Assembly (NCBI RefSeq): GCF_050434145.1
Contig: NZ_JBNPVX010000001.1
Span: 62,001-126,000, forward strand
Reading direction: 5' to 3'
Length of the DNA stretch: 64,000 nt
Source: JAISST01 sp050434145
GTDB taxonomy: Bacteria; Fusobacteriota; Fusobacteriia; Fusobacteriales; Fusobacteriaceae
The notes under the pieces are model-generated. The model searched no databases, was not told the DNA's origin, and saw only the letters and a list, made by a program, of their open reading frames with translations. Below, piece after piece: positions 16,852 through 25,923 of the stretch. How positions within the stretch are numbered: the first letter of the stretch is position 1; each line of letters begins with the position of its first letter. A program made the translations under genes and the position numbers.

Positions 16852-18249
16852 CTATATTTTACCATTTTCTGCTTTTATTTTCTTCTTGAAAATTGGTAGT
16901 TTTGCTTCATAATCTTTTAATATTTTTATAACTTCACCAGATAAAGGTAATATACAAAGTAAATTAATTAAAGTCATAATTCCCAATCCAAAATCTGCAA
17001 GAGACCATACAAAAAGATTTTGCTCTATTCCACCAATGTATACCATAAAAATAACCAATATGCTATATACTGTTTTCAAATAACTCTTTCCACTTATATA
17101 GTTAAGTGCATTTCTTCCATAATATGCTACTCCTAATATTGTACTTAAACAAAAGAAAAATAGAATTACTATTGAAAATATAACACCTATTTTCCCAATA
17201 TGATTACTCAAAGCTGTTTGAAACAATGCCATTTCAGACACCTTTCCAATAGATGAAGTATCCCCCAACAAAATTACAAAAGCTGTGGCACTACATATTA
17301 TCAAGGTATCAACAAAAACTCCTAATATCTGGACAAAACCCTGCTCTACTCCATTATCTGTTGCAACAACTGCTGAAGCATAAGTAGAATTTCCACTTCC
17401 TGCTTCATTTGAAAATAGTCCCCTCTTTACACCATGAATAATCGTTGCCCCTATTGTTCCACCTAAAAATTCTTTTCCACCAAATGCTTGATAAAATATG
17501 TTTAAAAATACTGAGGGCATAGATGTTATATTAATTATCAGTATATATAGTACAACAACCAAGTACAATATCGCCATTAATGGCACTATTTTATTCAAGG
17601 ATTCAATTATCACATCTTTTTTCCCTTTCATTAATAGGATAATTCCAACAATTGATGCAATAATTATCGAAATCATCTTAGGACTAGTGCTAACATATGC
17701 ACTGGTAATGGAATCTGTAATAGTATTTGACATTACTTGTATTACTCCCAAATAACATACTATTGAAGACACTACAAATATTGCACCTAAAGATTTTAGC
17801 CCCAATCTGTCCTTGATTATCCATGGAGTTCCCCCTGTCATTTGACCATCTTCATTTCTAACATGATATTTTACTGCCAGTACAGACTCTACAAAAGCAG
17901 TAGCAGATCCCAATATTGCCATCAACCACATCCAAAACAATGAACCTGGACCTCCTACGGACACTGCAGCAACTACTCCAGCTATATTGCCAGCTCCTAC
18001 TCTACATGCTGTTCCTAGAAAAAGACTTTCCAAAGAACTTATTCCATCTTTTGATTGTTTTGATTCATTCTTTAGAATTTTCAAGATTCTTCCAAATAAT
18101 CTTAATTGTATAAATCTTGTCCGAATTGTAAGATACAATCCAGAACCTACCAGTAATATAACTAGCAAATTTTTATTCCACATTATATTATTAACAAACT
18201 CTACTAATACTTTAAGGTCAAACCATTTTAATAATGTTTCATAACTCAT
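16852..18249 (-). CDS. Alanine/glycine:cation symporter (AGCS family)
   Basis: A 465-aa inner-membrane Na+(or H+)-coupled amino-acid transporter with ~11 membrane segments. Family blocks: GTACRVGAGNIAGVVAAVSVGGPG (shown in parts at ~60-82), GGTPWII, VKRGLFSNEAGSGNSTYASA and GVEQGFVQILGVFVDT. Start ATG 18249 follows AGGAGG at 11 nt. A MITE-like repeat begins 34 nt upstream of the gene, so its promoter must be very close or lie across the repeat. Likely substrates are alanine or glycine; specificity is inferred only. Confidence 0.93.
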   Translation of the reverse strand: MSYETLLKWFDLKVLVEFVNNIMWNKNLLVILLVGSGLYLTIRTRFIQLRLFGRILKILKNESKQSKDGISSLESLFLGTACRVGAGNIAGVVAAVSVGGPGSLFWMWLMAILGSATAFVESVLAVKYHVRNEDGQMTGGTPWIIKDRLGLKSLGAIFVVSSIVCYLGVIQVMSNTITDSITSAYVSTSPKMISIIIASIVGIILLMKGKKDVIIESLNKIVPLMAILYLVVVLYILIINITSMPSVFLNIFYQAFGGKEFLGGTIGATIIHGVKRGLFSNEAGSGNSTYASAVVATDNGVEQGFVQILGVFVDTLIICSATAFVILLGDTSSIGKVSEMALFQTALSNHIGKIGVIFSIVILFFFCLSTILGVAYYGRNALNYISGKSYLKTVYSILVIFMVYIGGIEQNLFVWSLADFGLGIMTLINLLCILPLSGEVIKILKDYEAKLPIFKKKIKAENGKI

Positions 18250-18283
18250 TGATGTCTATTCCTCCTAACTTTTGATCATTTTA

Positions 18284-18546
18284 TAAGCTGTTGCTAAACT
18301 ATTTTTTCACTCACAAAATTCATACTTTTATTATTCTTTTCCACCAGCCTCGCTATGCTCAGCTGTTGTTGGGAGTTGGTAGTACATTGCTAACTTGGAT
18401 AGTATGTCGTGATGCCAGCAAACATATAGAACCGCAAGCAGCAGTTCAACACTTTTGGTGGCAAGTCCCAAACCCCAAAAGATTTATTTATATAACAAAT
18501 TTTTGCAAGATATAATAAAGAAAACTTTGTATTTTGCAACTGCCTA
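18284..18546 (-). repeat. MITE-like element, copy A
   Basis: A 263-bp element in reverse orientation to copies D-F. Ends are inverted: TAAGCTGTTGC at the left, GCAACTGCCTA at the right. Flanks TTTGATCATTTTA (18271-18283) and TTTGATCTTTTTA (18547-18559) match at 12 of 13 positions, as expected for a target duplication. Short ORFs inside have no recognisable product. Confidence 0.8.
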
Positions 18547-18841
18547 TTTGATCTTTTTATAATGCTTGCCAGTTGTTTTATAGAAATCATTTTCCCCAAA
18601 ATAATGATTTCCAGACTTTAAAATTCATAAATTTACAAACCTTTGATTGTTACTTTCATATATTTCAGCCCTATATATTCTAACATTTTTTACAAAAAAA
18701 AGATATTCCTTTTTATTATTTTAAAGTTAACATGATTTTAATTTATAGTTTTCTCTTTATATTTTTAATTTTTTCGCAAAATTCATTAAATATTTTCACA
18801 TATTTTTTACACTGAAATGACACTTTATTTGTTTTATATAT

Positions 18842-18912
18842 TAAAAAACCTACTCCAATATGGAGTAGGGTTCGATTCCTCGAACGATGAATCTAAGAGC
18901 TGTCAAACTCTT
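18842..18912 (-). ncRNA. Predicted ~70-nt small RNA with three hairpins
   Basis: The minus strand shows, in order: hairpin 1 AAGAG/CTCTT with an 8-nt loop (18912-18895), hairpin 2 GTTCGA-GGAA-TCGAAC with a tetraloop (18885-18870), and hairpin 3 CCTACTCC/GGAGTAGG (18869-18849) followed by TTTTTT (18848-18843), an intrinsic terminator. A consensus promoter lies just upstream with its predicted start at the foot of hairpin 1. There is no ORF and no tRNA cloverleaf. Existence is strongly suggested by promoter plus terminator; target and function are unknown. Confidence 0.72.
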
Positions 18913-18916
18913 GATT

Positions 18917-18945
18917 ATTATACAGTATTTTTTTTTTATTGTCTA
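18917..18945 (-). promoter_or_regulatory. Consensus promoter of the small RNA
   Basis: Minus strand TAGACA (18945-18940), 17-nt A-rich spacer, TATAAT (18922-18917). Near-perfect sigma-70 promoter, and only the hairpin array lies downstream before a terminator. Confidence 0.75.
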
Positions 18946-19148
18946 GTTTTTTTTATTTTTTTAATTCACTATATATAATAGCAGAAAAAAGGTACTTTGT
19001 TCTCTTTACAGTTTTTACAATTCATTTCTATATATATTTTAAATTTTTAAAATGAATAAAAATCTCATTTTATTGCTTTTTAATTTATATTATTTAATAA
19101 TTCAGGACTTTACAACTATAACTGCTCTTTCTTTATCATAAAAAAATT

Positions 19149-20189
19149 TTAAATATTTTTATATTTTTTTCTTTTTAAGCATAAAACGAACAATATAAAA
19201 CATATAATTATTATATAATTTAAGATGTTGTTTTTCTCATAATAAATCTGGCTCATACCTATTTTATATTCTCCCTTTTGATCATATGGAATCTTATAAT
19301 AATTAGATATTTCTCGCATACCTAGCAAATATAATACTGGTATTTTATTTTGTAAAAATTTTCCTATAAGCCCATTTTTCACAGTATTTTCGACTGTAAT
19401 CAAAATTTTTTTATTATCAATATCTACTTCACCTTTTGTAGATAATATATTTCCACCTATATTAACAAAAGCTTTTATTTCTCCATTTTTTTTATAGTAT
19501 TGGTATCTTTCATTAATGTTATCATCCAAATCTTCATTATAAAAAAATTGTAAATCTCTATTTTTATTTTTCATTATGATTTCATTTTTTAGATCATCTG
19601 GAAATTCACTGCCAATATCACCACTACCACCAAGAGAAAATCCTATACTCCTATTTCTTATGCTGCCACTTGAAAATAAGAAGTATTCCATATCTAAATA
19701 ATTAAAATCAATAATGTTACCTCCATAGGATGAGGCACCTATCGTTGTTATCAATACACCATTTAATTCCAATGTATCTAAAGCAGATATAAGAGATAAA
19801 TTCAGACCTGGAAAGGAGCTCGATAAATTAGCTGCTACATAATCTCCTTTTTTTAATCCTAATTCCAAAAACAATTTTACAAAAATAGCAGAAAAATCTG
19901 GATTCACACTAGCTCTTTTCGCCTCAATATTGCCTAATGTTGTTGTTATTCCGGTATATTCTTCTCCTATTAATCCAGTCATATTAATATCAATATGAGG
20001 ATCAATCACATATTTTCTTTTTATTTTCTCTTCTTTAATTTTATCAGAAATTTTTTGCATATTTTGTGATGCTTCTATCATTCTATCATAGTACTTGGTT
20101 TTAGAAATCATCATATTTTTTTTGAGATAAAATTGGAAAAATAAAAAAAACAGAAATGTTATTACAATTATTATATTTTCTTTTTTCAT
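19149..20189 (-). CDS. pgsW: Poly-gamma-glutamate system protein PgsW-like
   Basis: A 346-aa protein with membrane segments at both ends (~4-20 and ~321-340) and an extracytoplasmic core. Blocks such as IDINMTGLIGEEYTGITTTLG, ASVNPDFSAIFVKLFLELGLKKGD and GASSYGGN match what I know of the poly-gamma-glutamate system protein family (PgsW) found beside pgsB/pgsC. Its role in the polymer machinery is not established. It is 7 nt after pgsC, last gene of the operon, and may substitute for the missing CapA/PgsA. Family call is from memory of motif and context. Confidence 0.78.
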   Translation of the reverse strand: MKKENIIIVITFLFFLFFQFYLKKNMMISKTKYYDRMIEASQNMQKISDKIKEEKIKRKYVIDPHIDINMTGLIGEEYTGITTTLGNIEAKRASVNPDFSAIFVKLFLELGLKKGDYVAANLSSSFPGLNLSLISALDTLELNGVLITTIGASSYGGNIIDFNYLDMEYFLFSSGSIRNRSIGFSLGGSGDIGSEFPDDLKNEIIMKNKNRDLQFFYNEDLDDNINERYQYYKKNGEIKAFVNIGGNILSTKGEVDIDNKKILITVENTVKNGLIGKFLQNKIPVLYLLGMREISNYYKIPYDQKGEYKIGMSQIYYEKNNILNYIIIICFILFVLCLKRKKYKNI

Positions 20190-20196
20190 GTCAATA

Positions 20197-20640
20197 CTAT
20201 CCTTTGAATAATTCTGAAATGGAATTAATTACTATTGCAACAATAAATAATGATGATAATGTTTTTATTACTCCATTTTTTTCTAATTCATTAGCCAAAA
20301 TCCCAGAAATTATTATTCCTATTGATCTACCATCAATCATATAAAAACCATTAGCATCAAAAAACTTTATATTAGCATATTTTATCATTATTCCCACTAA
20401 AAAACTTACTACAATACACATTGTAAATTTTCTTCTACCATATAATATCATATAATTAGAAAGAAATTTTACTATTACTACAGTAATCAATGATATAAAA
20501 ATGGTATAAGCAATTTTGGAAAAATCATACAGATATAACGCTATATAAGCTGGCACTATAACCCCACCGGGAGAAAGTCCTGTCAATTCTCCGAATAATG
20601 TACTAATTATCACTCCTAATATTATTACTTCATATTGCAT
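20197..20640 (-). CDS. pgsC: Poly-gamma-glutamate synthase membrane subunit PgsC/CapC
   Basis: A 147-aa integral membrane protein with about five hydrophobic segments, including the CapC hallmark near the N-terminus, GELTGLSPGGVIVPAYIALY. With PgsB it forms the membrane-bound ligase that polymerises and exports gamma-linked glutamate. The ATG at 20640 is preceded by AAGGTG; an upstream GTG in the same frame overlaps that site. The start lies inside the end of pgsB (11-nt overlap), so the two are translationally coupled. Confidence 0.93.
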   Translation of the reverse strand: MQYEVIILGVIISTLFGELTGLSPGGVIVPAYIALYLYDFSKIAYTIFISLITVVIVKFLSNYMILYGRRKFTMCIVVSFLVGIMIKYANIKFFDANGFYMIDGRSIGIIISGILANELEKNGVIKTLSSLFIVAIVINSISELFKG

Positions 20641-21787
20641 ATGTAATCTCACCTTTTTTAGATATTTCTTCCTCTAAAGTTTTTCCATAACCACAAATAT
20701 TTCCCACAGCAAGTATTAATATATCTGTATCCAAATCATCGAAATATTTTATTGAAGGTAAAATTTTTATTTTGTTTTCATTTATTTTTTCTTTTAATAA
20801 TTTTTTCTTAAATAAACTTTTTATACTACCTGATATAAAAATCTCATCAAATTTTTCTTGATTTTTCAATACAAATTTTATAAATTGTTCCATCCTACTT
20901 ATTCTATCAATTCTGTTGTTTATCAATAAAAACTTTTTACTTATTTCATTATATTTTAAAAGTATTTTTTCTAATATAATCTGAGTAGAATCTGGATCAT
21001 TTGCAGCCATTGCATTTACAAAATAAATTCTTTTATTGTTATTGTTAATATAATAATATACTTTCAAACTTCCTGGATCTCTCTTATATTTATCAAAAGA
21101 TTCTATAATCTTATTTTTTTCTATTCCTAAATATTTACATACTTCATATGCTATTTTATAATTTTCTTCAAAAAAAATATTGTCTATTTTTTCAATACTT
21201 TCTTGGAATTTTTCGCACAAATATACTTTTGTTTCTCTTGATTTCCCCATATCATGAAAAAAATTATAGAACTTGCTTTCTCCAATAAATAATGCTCCAT
21301 TTTTAGGAATTGTATTTGATAATGATTGGGCTATACTTTCCAAACTATTCCCCATTTGATCCAAATGGTCCATCCTCACATTTGTTATTACTCCAATATT
21401 AGATTGTAATATTTCTTCTTCACATATTTTTTGTAATGATGGATCCACAGCCATACATTCTAAAATTAGTACATCTGCTTTTTCTTTGTAAGCAATATCA
21501 ACTATCTCTATTTGCTCCTTTATATTAGCTTTCCCAAATCGCATTATTTCTATTTCTCTATTATCAGTATTTATTATTCTAGGAGAAGTTCCTGTAGTTT
21601 TTGTAAAAACTCTATAATTACTGTTTCTAAGCCCACCATCTATCATCCTAGATACTGTTGATTTTCCTCTTATCCCATTTACATGGATAATATATTTAAA
21701 TTTTTTTAATTTTAAATTATGTACTTTTTTTTCATAAATAAGATAAAATATATATAATATACTTGAAATTATCAGAAATTTCTCCAT
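20630..21787 (-). CDS. pgsB: Poly-gamma-glutamate synthase ATPase subunit PgsB/CapB
   Basis: A 385-aa Mur-ligase-like amide ligase: N-terminal membrane anchor (~4-19), then HVNGIRGKSTVSRMI with the P-loop at ~38-44, TTGTSPRII, ECMAVDPSLQ, GVITNVRMDHLDQMG and a C-terminal nucleotide domain. It activates glutamate with ATP and extends the gamma-linked chain. All key blocks are intact. Spaced 2 nt from the upstream peptidase-like gene and overlapping pgsC. Confidence 0.94.
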   Translation of the reverse strand: MEKFLIISSILYIFYLIYEKKVHNLKLKKFKYIIHVNGIRGKSTVSRMIDGGLRNSNYRVFTKTTGTSPRIINTDNREIEIMRFGKANIKEQIEIVDIAYKEKADVLILECMAVDPSLQKICEEEILQSNIGVITNVRMDHLDQMGNSLESIAQSLSNTIPKNGALFIGESKFYNFFHDMGKSRETKVYLCEKFQESIEKIDNIFFEENYKIAYEVCKYLGIEKNKIIESFDKYKRDPGSLKVYYYINNNNKRIYFVNAMAANDPDSTQIILEKILLKYNEISKKFLLINNRIDRISRMEQFIKFVLKNQEKFDEIFISGSIKSLFKKKLLKEKINENKIKILPSIKYFDDLDTDILILAVGNICGYGKTLEEEISKKGEITYAI

Positions 21788-21789
21788 TT

Positions 21790-22443
21790 TTACTCCATTT
21801 TTAAATATAACAATGTTTCTTGCAAAGTGTACTCATACAATTTTTTTCGTTTTTGTACTGAATCTTCTTTTGAACTTTCTACTACTAACACTGGTATATC
21901 CATATTTTCTGGTATTTCTTTCGCTAGGCTACCTGATTTAGCATGCAGTATTGGAATTAACCCTCTTTCACTAATTAATTTAAAAATAAAATCATTTATT
22001 TTTTCACTGGTTTTTTCAGAAAAAATAAGTGTGTTTCCCATGTAAAAGTTATAATCCTTGTCCTCATCATAATTATACCATGATTCATGAAAATCCAAAA
22101 TAATATTTGGTTGATATTGTTCTATCAACTTAATTATCTCTTTGGATATTTTGCCAGTTTTATCTTTATTCTCTTTAAAAAAGCTTCTATTGAGGTCTGT
22201 AGCAAAATACTCTGACCTTACATTTTGTTCTACTGCATCTTTATATGCCTTTGGTACTATTATTATAGTTCCTCTCGTTATGCTTATATCCTTTATGCTT
22301 TCTAGAAATTCAATTGATGAGCTTTCATCACCATGTATTCCTGATATTACAAAAAGAACTGGTAACCCAGTCCCTTTTTTGTAATATTCTAGAGAAAAAG
22401 ATTTCATCCCAACTATTATCAATAACAAAACTATTAATTTCAA
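21790..22443 (-). CDS. Exported zinc carboxypeptidase/deacylase-like protein (short form)
   Basis: A 217-aa protein with a signal peptide (~1-17). The remainder resembles the M14/AstE-AspA fold: zinc-type motif ISGIHGDESSSIEF (H..E), DLNRSFF, and LDFHESWYNY (His ligand with DFHE). It probably cleaves or trims gamma-glutamyl chains or related amides in the periplasm, given its place 2 nt before pgsB. It is shorter than the companion at 22480 and lacks a long C-terminal region. Confidence 0.82.
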   Translation of the reverse strand: MKLIVLLLIIVGMKSFSLEYYKKGTGLPVLFVISGIHGDESSSIEFLESIKDISITRGTIIIVPKAYKDAVEQNVRSEYFATDLNRSFFKENKDKTGKISKEIIKLIEQYQPNIILDFHESWYNYDEDKDYNFYMGNTLIFSEKTSEKINDFIFKLISERGLIPILHAKSGSLAKEIPENMDIPVLVVESSKEDSVQKRKKLYEYTLQETLLYLKME

Positions 22444-22479
22444 GATTTATACTCCCCTCAATTATGCATTTACAATATA

Positions 22480-23607
22480 TTATTTAATTTCTTTCAAATA
22501 ATACCCTACATCATTTTTTAATAACTCTTCATAAGATGGCATATTTTTAATTATAATTTCTTTATCTGGCTCCATCTCGCCCATTACTGCAGAAAACTGT
22601 AAAACTCCTGTGATATGTCTTCCTACTCTTTCTGCTAATGGATGCCCACTTTCATCATATGGTACAAATAGTCTACCTAATTTTTCTGCTGCCACATAAC
22701 TCTTATCTTTTCCTGTAAGAACTAATTCCACATCTGTTCTTCCCCTTAATCTACCTTGAGCTGCATTAGCTGTTTCCATTAAAACTGCATATGTATTAGT
22801 ATAATCACCTAATTCTCTATGAGTTAATCCGCGAAGTGATACTGGTGATGGTTCCAAACCAATACTTACATCTTCAAATTCCAAATTCATCACTACTTGC
22901 GATGCTATCTCCATTGCTCTTTCATGGGCAACTATAGCATTTATTACAGGATATTCTGGAGAAGCTTCATGTAAATCTATTGTCATATTAATTTTTTTAT
23001 CATTTATTAATTTTGTTATGGCAAAAGCCATTTTTTCTGTAAATGTACCATCTTCCCTTCCAGGATATGCTCTGTTTATATTACGTGTTTCATTACCAGA
23101 TAAGTTCTGACCTGATGCAGCATGGATGTAGACATCTGGGTCTGGCCATTGGTCTAGAGGATTAGTAGCTCTTGACCCATATCTAAACCATCTTTCTCCA
23201 AATGGAGTCTTCAAATAAAATCTTTGAGGTGATCCCTCTTGAGGATCATTATGTGTAAGTCCACTGCCATTTGTTCTTGGTATTACATATAAAGTTCCCT
23301 TTTCCACTTTTGCATTTTCTATAAGTAGTATAGCCGACATATAGCCAGATGGCTCATTCCCATGGGTTCCGCCAAGAACTAAAACACTTCCTCCTTCCTC
23401 AGCTCCTTTTAAAACATAAATTTCCGAATCTCCAGAAGTTCCTTTTAATGCTGGTAAATAGTCACTTAATTTCTGAATTTCTGTTACTCCATCACCTTTT
23501 ACTATTATTTCAGGTTCTCTCATTTTTAAAAATTCTTTTCCAGCCAAAAAAGCTATTAGTAAAGAGAGAGCCAAGAATAATATTCCAGTTTTTTTGCTAC
23601 CTTTCAT
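22480..23607 (-). CDS. Membrane-anchored succinylglutamate desuccinylase/aspartoacylase-family protein
   Basis: A 375-aa protein: uncleaved anchor or signal (~7-25), then an M14-like zinc domain with LGGTHGNEPSGYMSAILL (HxxE), NRAYPG, and TIDLHEASPEYP (His/Glu). The family hydrolyses N-acyl glutamate, aspartate or C-terminal residues. In a poly-gamma-glutamate locus a polymer-trimming or releasing role is a reasonable inference. GGGAGAAA precedes the ATG. Second such enzyme in the operon, 37 nt from the next. Confidence 0.85.
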   Translation of the reverse strand: MKGSKKTGILFLALSLLIAFLAGKEFLKMREPEIIVKGDGVTEIQKLSDYLPALKGTSGDSEIYVLKGAEEGGSVLVLGGTHGNEPSGYMSAILLIENAKVEKGTLYVIPRTNGSGLTHNDPQEGSPQRFYLKTPFGERWFRYGSRATNPLDQWPDPDVYIHAASGQNLSGNETRNINRAYPGREDGTFTEKMAFAITKLINDKKINMTIDLHEASPEYPVINAIVAHERAMEIASQVVMNLEFEDVSIGLEPSPVSLRGLTHRELGDYTNTYAVLMETANAAQGRLRGRTDVELVLTGKDKSYVAAEKLGRLFVPYDESGHPLAERVGRHITGVLQFSAVMGEMEPDKEIIIKNMPSYEELLKNDVGYYLKEIK

Positions 23608-23620
23608 TTTCTCCCTCCTA

Positions 23621-23767
23621 CTATTTTATCAAAAGTATTCTAAGTATTAGCGGAATTACAACTAATGCTGCATTCAATTGTTTTGGTAAATCTTTCTCAC
23701 TAAAAAGATTCAATCCAACCATAAGTAGTATATAAGCTGCTAAAGCTAAGTATATATACATCATCAT
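23621..23767 (-). CDS. 48-aa membrane microprotein in the poly-gamma-glutamate operon
   Basis: A short ORF starting with three Met codons after GAAAGGTG. It has two hydrophobic stretches (~3-22 and ~34-47) separated by a charged turn SEKDLPKQ, and ends RILLIK. It fits tightly between the permease (13-nt gap) and peptidase (13-nt gap) genes, with GGAGG for the next gene right after its stop. Bacillus polyglutamate machines need a similarly small membrane protein (CapE/PgsE, ~47-55 aa); this could be an analogue. That is inference from size and context, not from sequence similarity. Confidence 0.75.
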   Translation of the reverse strand: MMMYIYLALAAYILLMVGLNLFSEKDLPKQLNAALVVIPLILRILLIK

Positions 23768-23780
23768 AAAATCACCTTTC

Positions 23781-25052
23781 CTAATAAATTATAGAAGCTA
23801 TATTATTTGAAAATACTATAATCAAAATCGAATATACTATTATTACAATTGCTGGCACAATAGATTTTCTCAATATAGGAGTATACTTTTCAAGATCGAC
23901 AACTTGTGCAGCAAATATTCCAGCCAATGCTGTTGGTGGCATCAAATCCCCAAGAGAAGCAATAAGAGATATTGCTGAAGCTGTTATAATTTGATTTTTT
24001 GATAAAAATACCATTAAGAAAGGAACACCAAGGACTGATGCTGCCCCAAATGAAGAAACTGCTCCAAATAACGGAATAGCTATTGCCATTGCTAAATATA
24101 TAAATCCTTGTGGCATACTAAGACTATTTACTACTATATAGCCTCTCACACCAGTCATTGTCATTACTTGTATAAACATTCCGACACCCATCAATATTCC
24201 TAATACAGGGAGCGCTTGATTTATAGCAGATTTTGATACTTGTATAAAATTTATCTTTTTTCCACAAAATATACCTATTATTGCACTTATCATAAATATT
24301 AATGGCATTCCCAATCCAAAATATTTAGGAGCAACTTTATCCATAATCATTAAAAATAATGCTATTAACACTGGAATATAAAGTTTCATCCCATATTGAT
24401 TCAAATCAGAAAAATCCATCTTTTCTTCTATTTCTTTGAAATTTATATTTTTTACATGCTTTAATCCTAAATATAATACAGAAAATATAGCTACTGGTAC
24501 AGTTAACAATAATAAAGGAATTGTAAAACCTACATAAGGCATATCTATCCCACCACCAATTATCATCGCAGGGATATTCACTGGTGGAGCTATCATCCCA
24601 AGCATTCCGCCCAATGCAATAATTGTTGCTGACTCCAATTTAGGTATCCCCATCATTATGAGTATTGGTGCCACTATACTACCTGCAGTCAATACTGCTG
24701 CAGTAGATGATCCTGTTACCATTCCTGGGAACATTGATATAAACATTAACAATATCAATAATATTATTGGTTTTGAATAAAATTTTCGTAAAATACTACC
24801 ACTCAAAGCATTTAAAGTCCCTATTTCTTGTATAACATTCATAAAAATCATTGCTGATGCTATTACCAAAATAGTATCTAAATATCCAAACATTCCCTCT
24901 ACTAAATGCCTGATCGGAATTCCTTTGCCAGCTATCAATGTTGCTGCTATTGCTGACAAAACCATTGCAATACTCACTGGCAGCTTCAGACAGAAACATG
25001 ATACTGCAAACACTAATACCATTGTCAAAAATAATATAAGCTCTATTGACAT
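23781..25052 (-). CDS. TRAP-type large permease-like (DctM/IT superfamily) transporter
   Basis: A 423-aa polytopic membrane protein with ~11-12 hydrophobic segments. PGMVTGSSTAAVLTAGSIVAPILI, GGMLGMIAPPVNIPAMIIG and the C-terminal GAVSSFGAASVLGVP..SLGDLMPPTALAGIF resemble the paired re-entrant motifs of TRAP DctM and related ion transporters. No DctQ small subunit or DctP binding protein is next to it, though the exported protein encoded downstream of ggt could fill the binding role. In this operon it may move glutamate, short polymer or a counter-substrate. Confidence 0.82.
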   Translation of the reverse strand: MSIELILFLTMVLVFAVSCFCLKLPVSIAMVLSAIAATLIAGKGIPIRHLVEGMFGYLDTILVIASAMIFMNVIQEIGTLNALSGSILRKFYSKPIILLILLMFISMFPGMVTGSSTAAVLTAGSIVAPILIMMGIPKLESATIIALGGMLGMIAPPVNIPAMIIGGGIDMPYVGFTIPLLLLTVPVAIFSVLYLGLKHVKNINFKEIEEKMDFSDLNQYGMKLYIPVLIALFLMIMDKVAPKYFGLGMPLIFMISAIIGIFCGKKINFIQVSKSAINQALPVLGILMGVGMFIQVMTMTGVRGYIVVNSLSMPQGFIYLAMAIAIPLFGAVSSFGAASVLGVPFLMVFLSKNQIITASAISLIASLGDLMPPTALAGIFAAQVVDLEKYTPILRKSIVPAIVIIVYSILIIVFSNNIASIIY

Positions 25053-25102
25053 TTATATAATCCTCCTTTAAAAAATGAGGGGGGTGTTCCCCCCATCTTG
25101 AG

Positions 25103-25633
25103 TTATTCAAACGCTTTTTTTAATGGATCAACTGCTGATGTTATCTTAGGAATTGTTTCCAATGGAATATTTTTTTCAGTAGATACATTTGTAAACAACC
25201 CATCTTTATTTCCATCTTCTACAACTATTAGATAATCTACTTTATCTACTGTAGATGTAATAAATTTATCTGACAATTCCCCTCTTCTTGCAGAACCACC
25301 TACATGAATTCCTATTATTTTAATATTATTGGCTTTAGCTTTTTCTATAAGCTTCGCCACTCTGTCAAGTTCATCTTCTACCTTTATTCCAGCCGCTCCA
25401 AGACCTTTCGAACTACCACCTATTGCTAATATTAAAGTCTTTTCATCTTTTATACCATCCGCAGTTACACTTTTATCAAAATTAGCTTCTAAACCTGCTT
25501 TTTTAAGCAATGCTTGCACCATCTGTACATCTGCACTTTGACCTGCTGATGTAAGTAAAATTGGTTTTTCAAAGTTTGCTCCCATTAACATAGTTGATAT
25601 AAGTATAAATAAAAATACTAATTTTTTTTTCAT
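25103..25633 (-). CDS. Exported DUF6305-like protein of the poly-gamma-glutamate operon
   Basis: A 176-aa protein with a signal peptide (MKKKLVFLFILISTMLMGA) and an alpha/beta mature domain: KPILLTSAGQSADVQMVQALLKKAGL, TLILAIGGSSKGLGAAGI, IIGIHVGGSARRG, YLIVVEDGNKDG. I associate this with DUF6305, often found with these permeases; function unknown. A ligand-binding partner of the adjacent permease is possible. GGAGG five bases ahead fixes ATG 25633; the in-frame TTG upstream overlaps the ribosome site. 50 nt before the permease gene. Confidence 0.8.
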   Translation of the reverse strand: MKKKLVFLFILISTMLMGANFEKPILLTSAGQSADVQMVQALLKKAGLEANFDKSVTADGIKDEKTLILAIGGSSKGLGAAGIKVEDELDRVAKLIEKAKANNIKIIGIHVGGSARRGELSDKFITSTVDKVDYLIVVEDGNKDGLFTNVSTEKNIPLETIPKITSAVDPLKKAFE

Positions 25634-25663
25634 TTTTTCCTCCAATGTAATTTTTATGCATCC

Positions 25664-25871
25664 TAAGCTATTGCAAAACTATTTCTTATTTGTAAAATTC
25701 ACACTTTTATTATTCTTTTAATTCTTCTTTTCCTCCAACCTCACTATACTCAGCTACTGTTTGGAGTTGGCAGTGCCAGTGGTGCTTTTTGGGGCAAGCC
25801 CCAAAAGATTTATTTATATAACAAATTTTTGTAAAAACAATAAAGAAAACTTTGTATTTCGCAACTGTCTA
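25664..25871 (-). repeat. MITE-like element, copy B (inside the poly-gamma-glutamate operon)
   Basis: 208 bp, ends TAAGCTATTGCAAAACT and GCAACTGTCTA inverted to each other. Contains GGGGCAAGCCCC shared with copies E and F. Near-direct repeats AATTTTTATGCAT and AATTTTTATGTAT lie just outside. It separates ggt from the rest of the operon. Confidence 0.8.
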
Positions 25872-25923
25872 AATTTTTATGTATTTAATTATGAATTGTA
25901 AACTATTGTTATTATCCCTAGTT

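Larger units (their letters stand above)
18547..19148. other. Intergenic AT-rich stretch holding a small-RNA gene
   Basis: Apart from the small RNA at 18842-18912 and its promoter at 18917-18945, this ~600-bp gap has no credible ORF. The remainder is A/T-rich with long T runs (18718, 18928, 18948) that could act as terminators or upstream elements. Confidence 0.6.

Noticed and set aside
18291..18599. Short ORFs on both strands inside repeat A (also in copies B, D, F)
   Set aside because: They lie within the MITE-like elements, lack ribosome sites and change with every copy.
18868..18885. GGGTTCGATTCC, a tRNA T-loop-like word
   Set aside because: No acceptor, D or anticodon arms fit around it on either strand. 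It is better explained as hairpin 2 of the small RNA read on the minus strand.
24796..25110. Alternative-frame 104-aa ORF over the start of the permease gene
   Set aside because: It overlaps the well-supported membrane protein in another frame and has no recognisable features.
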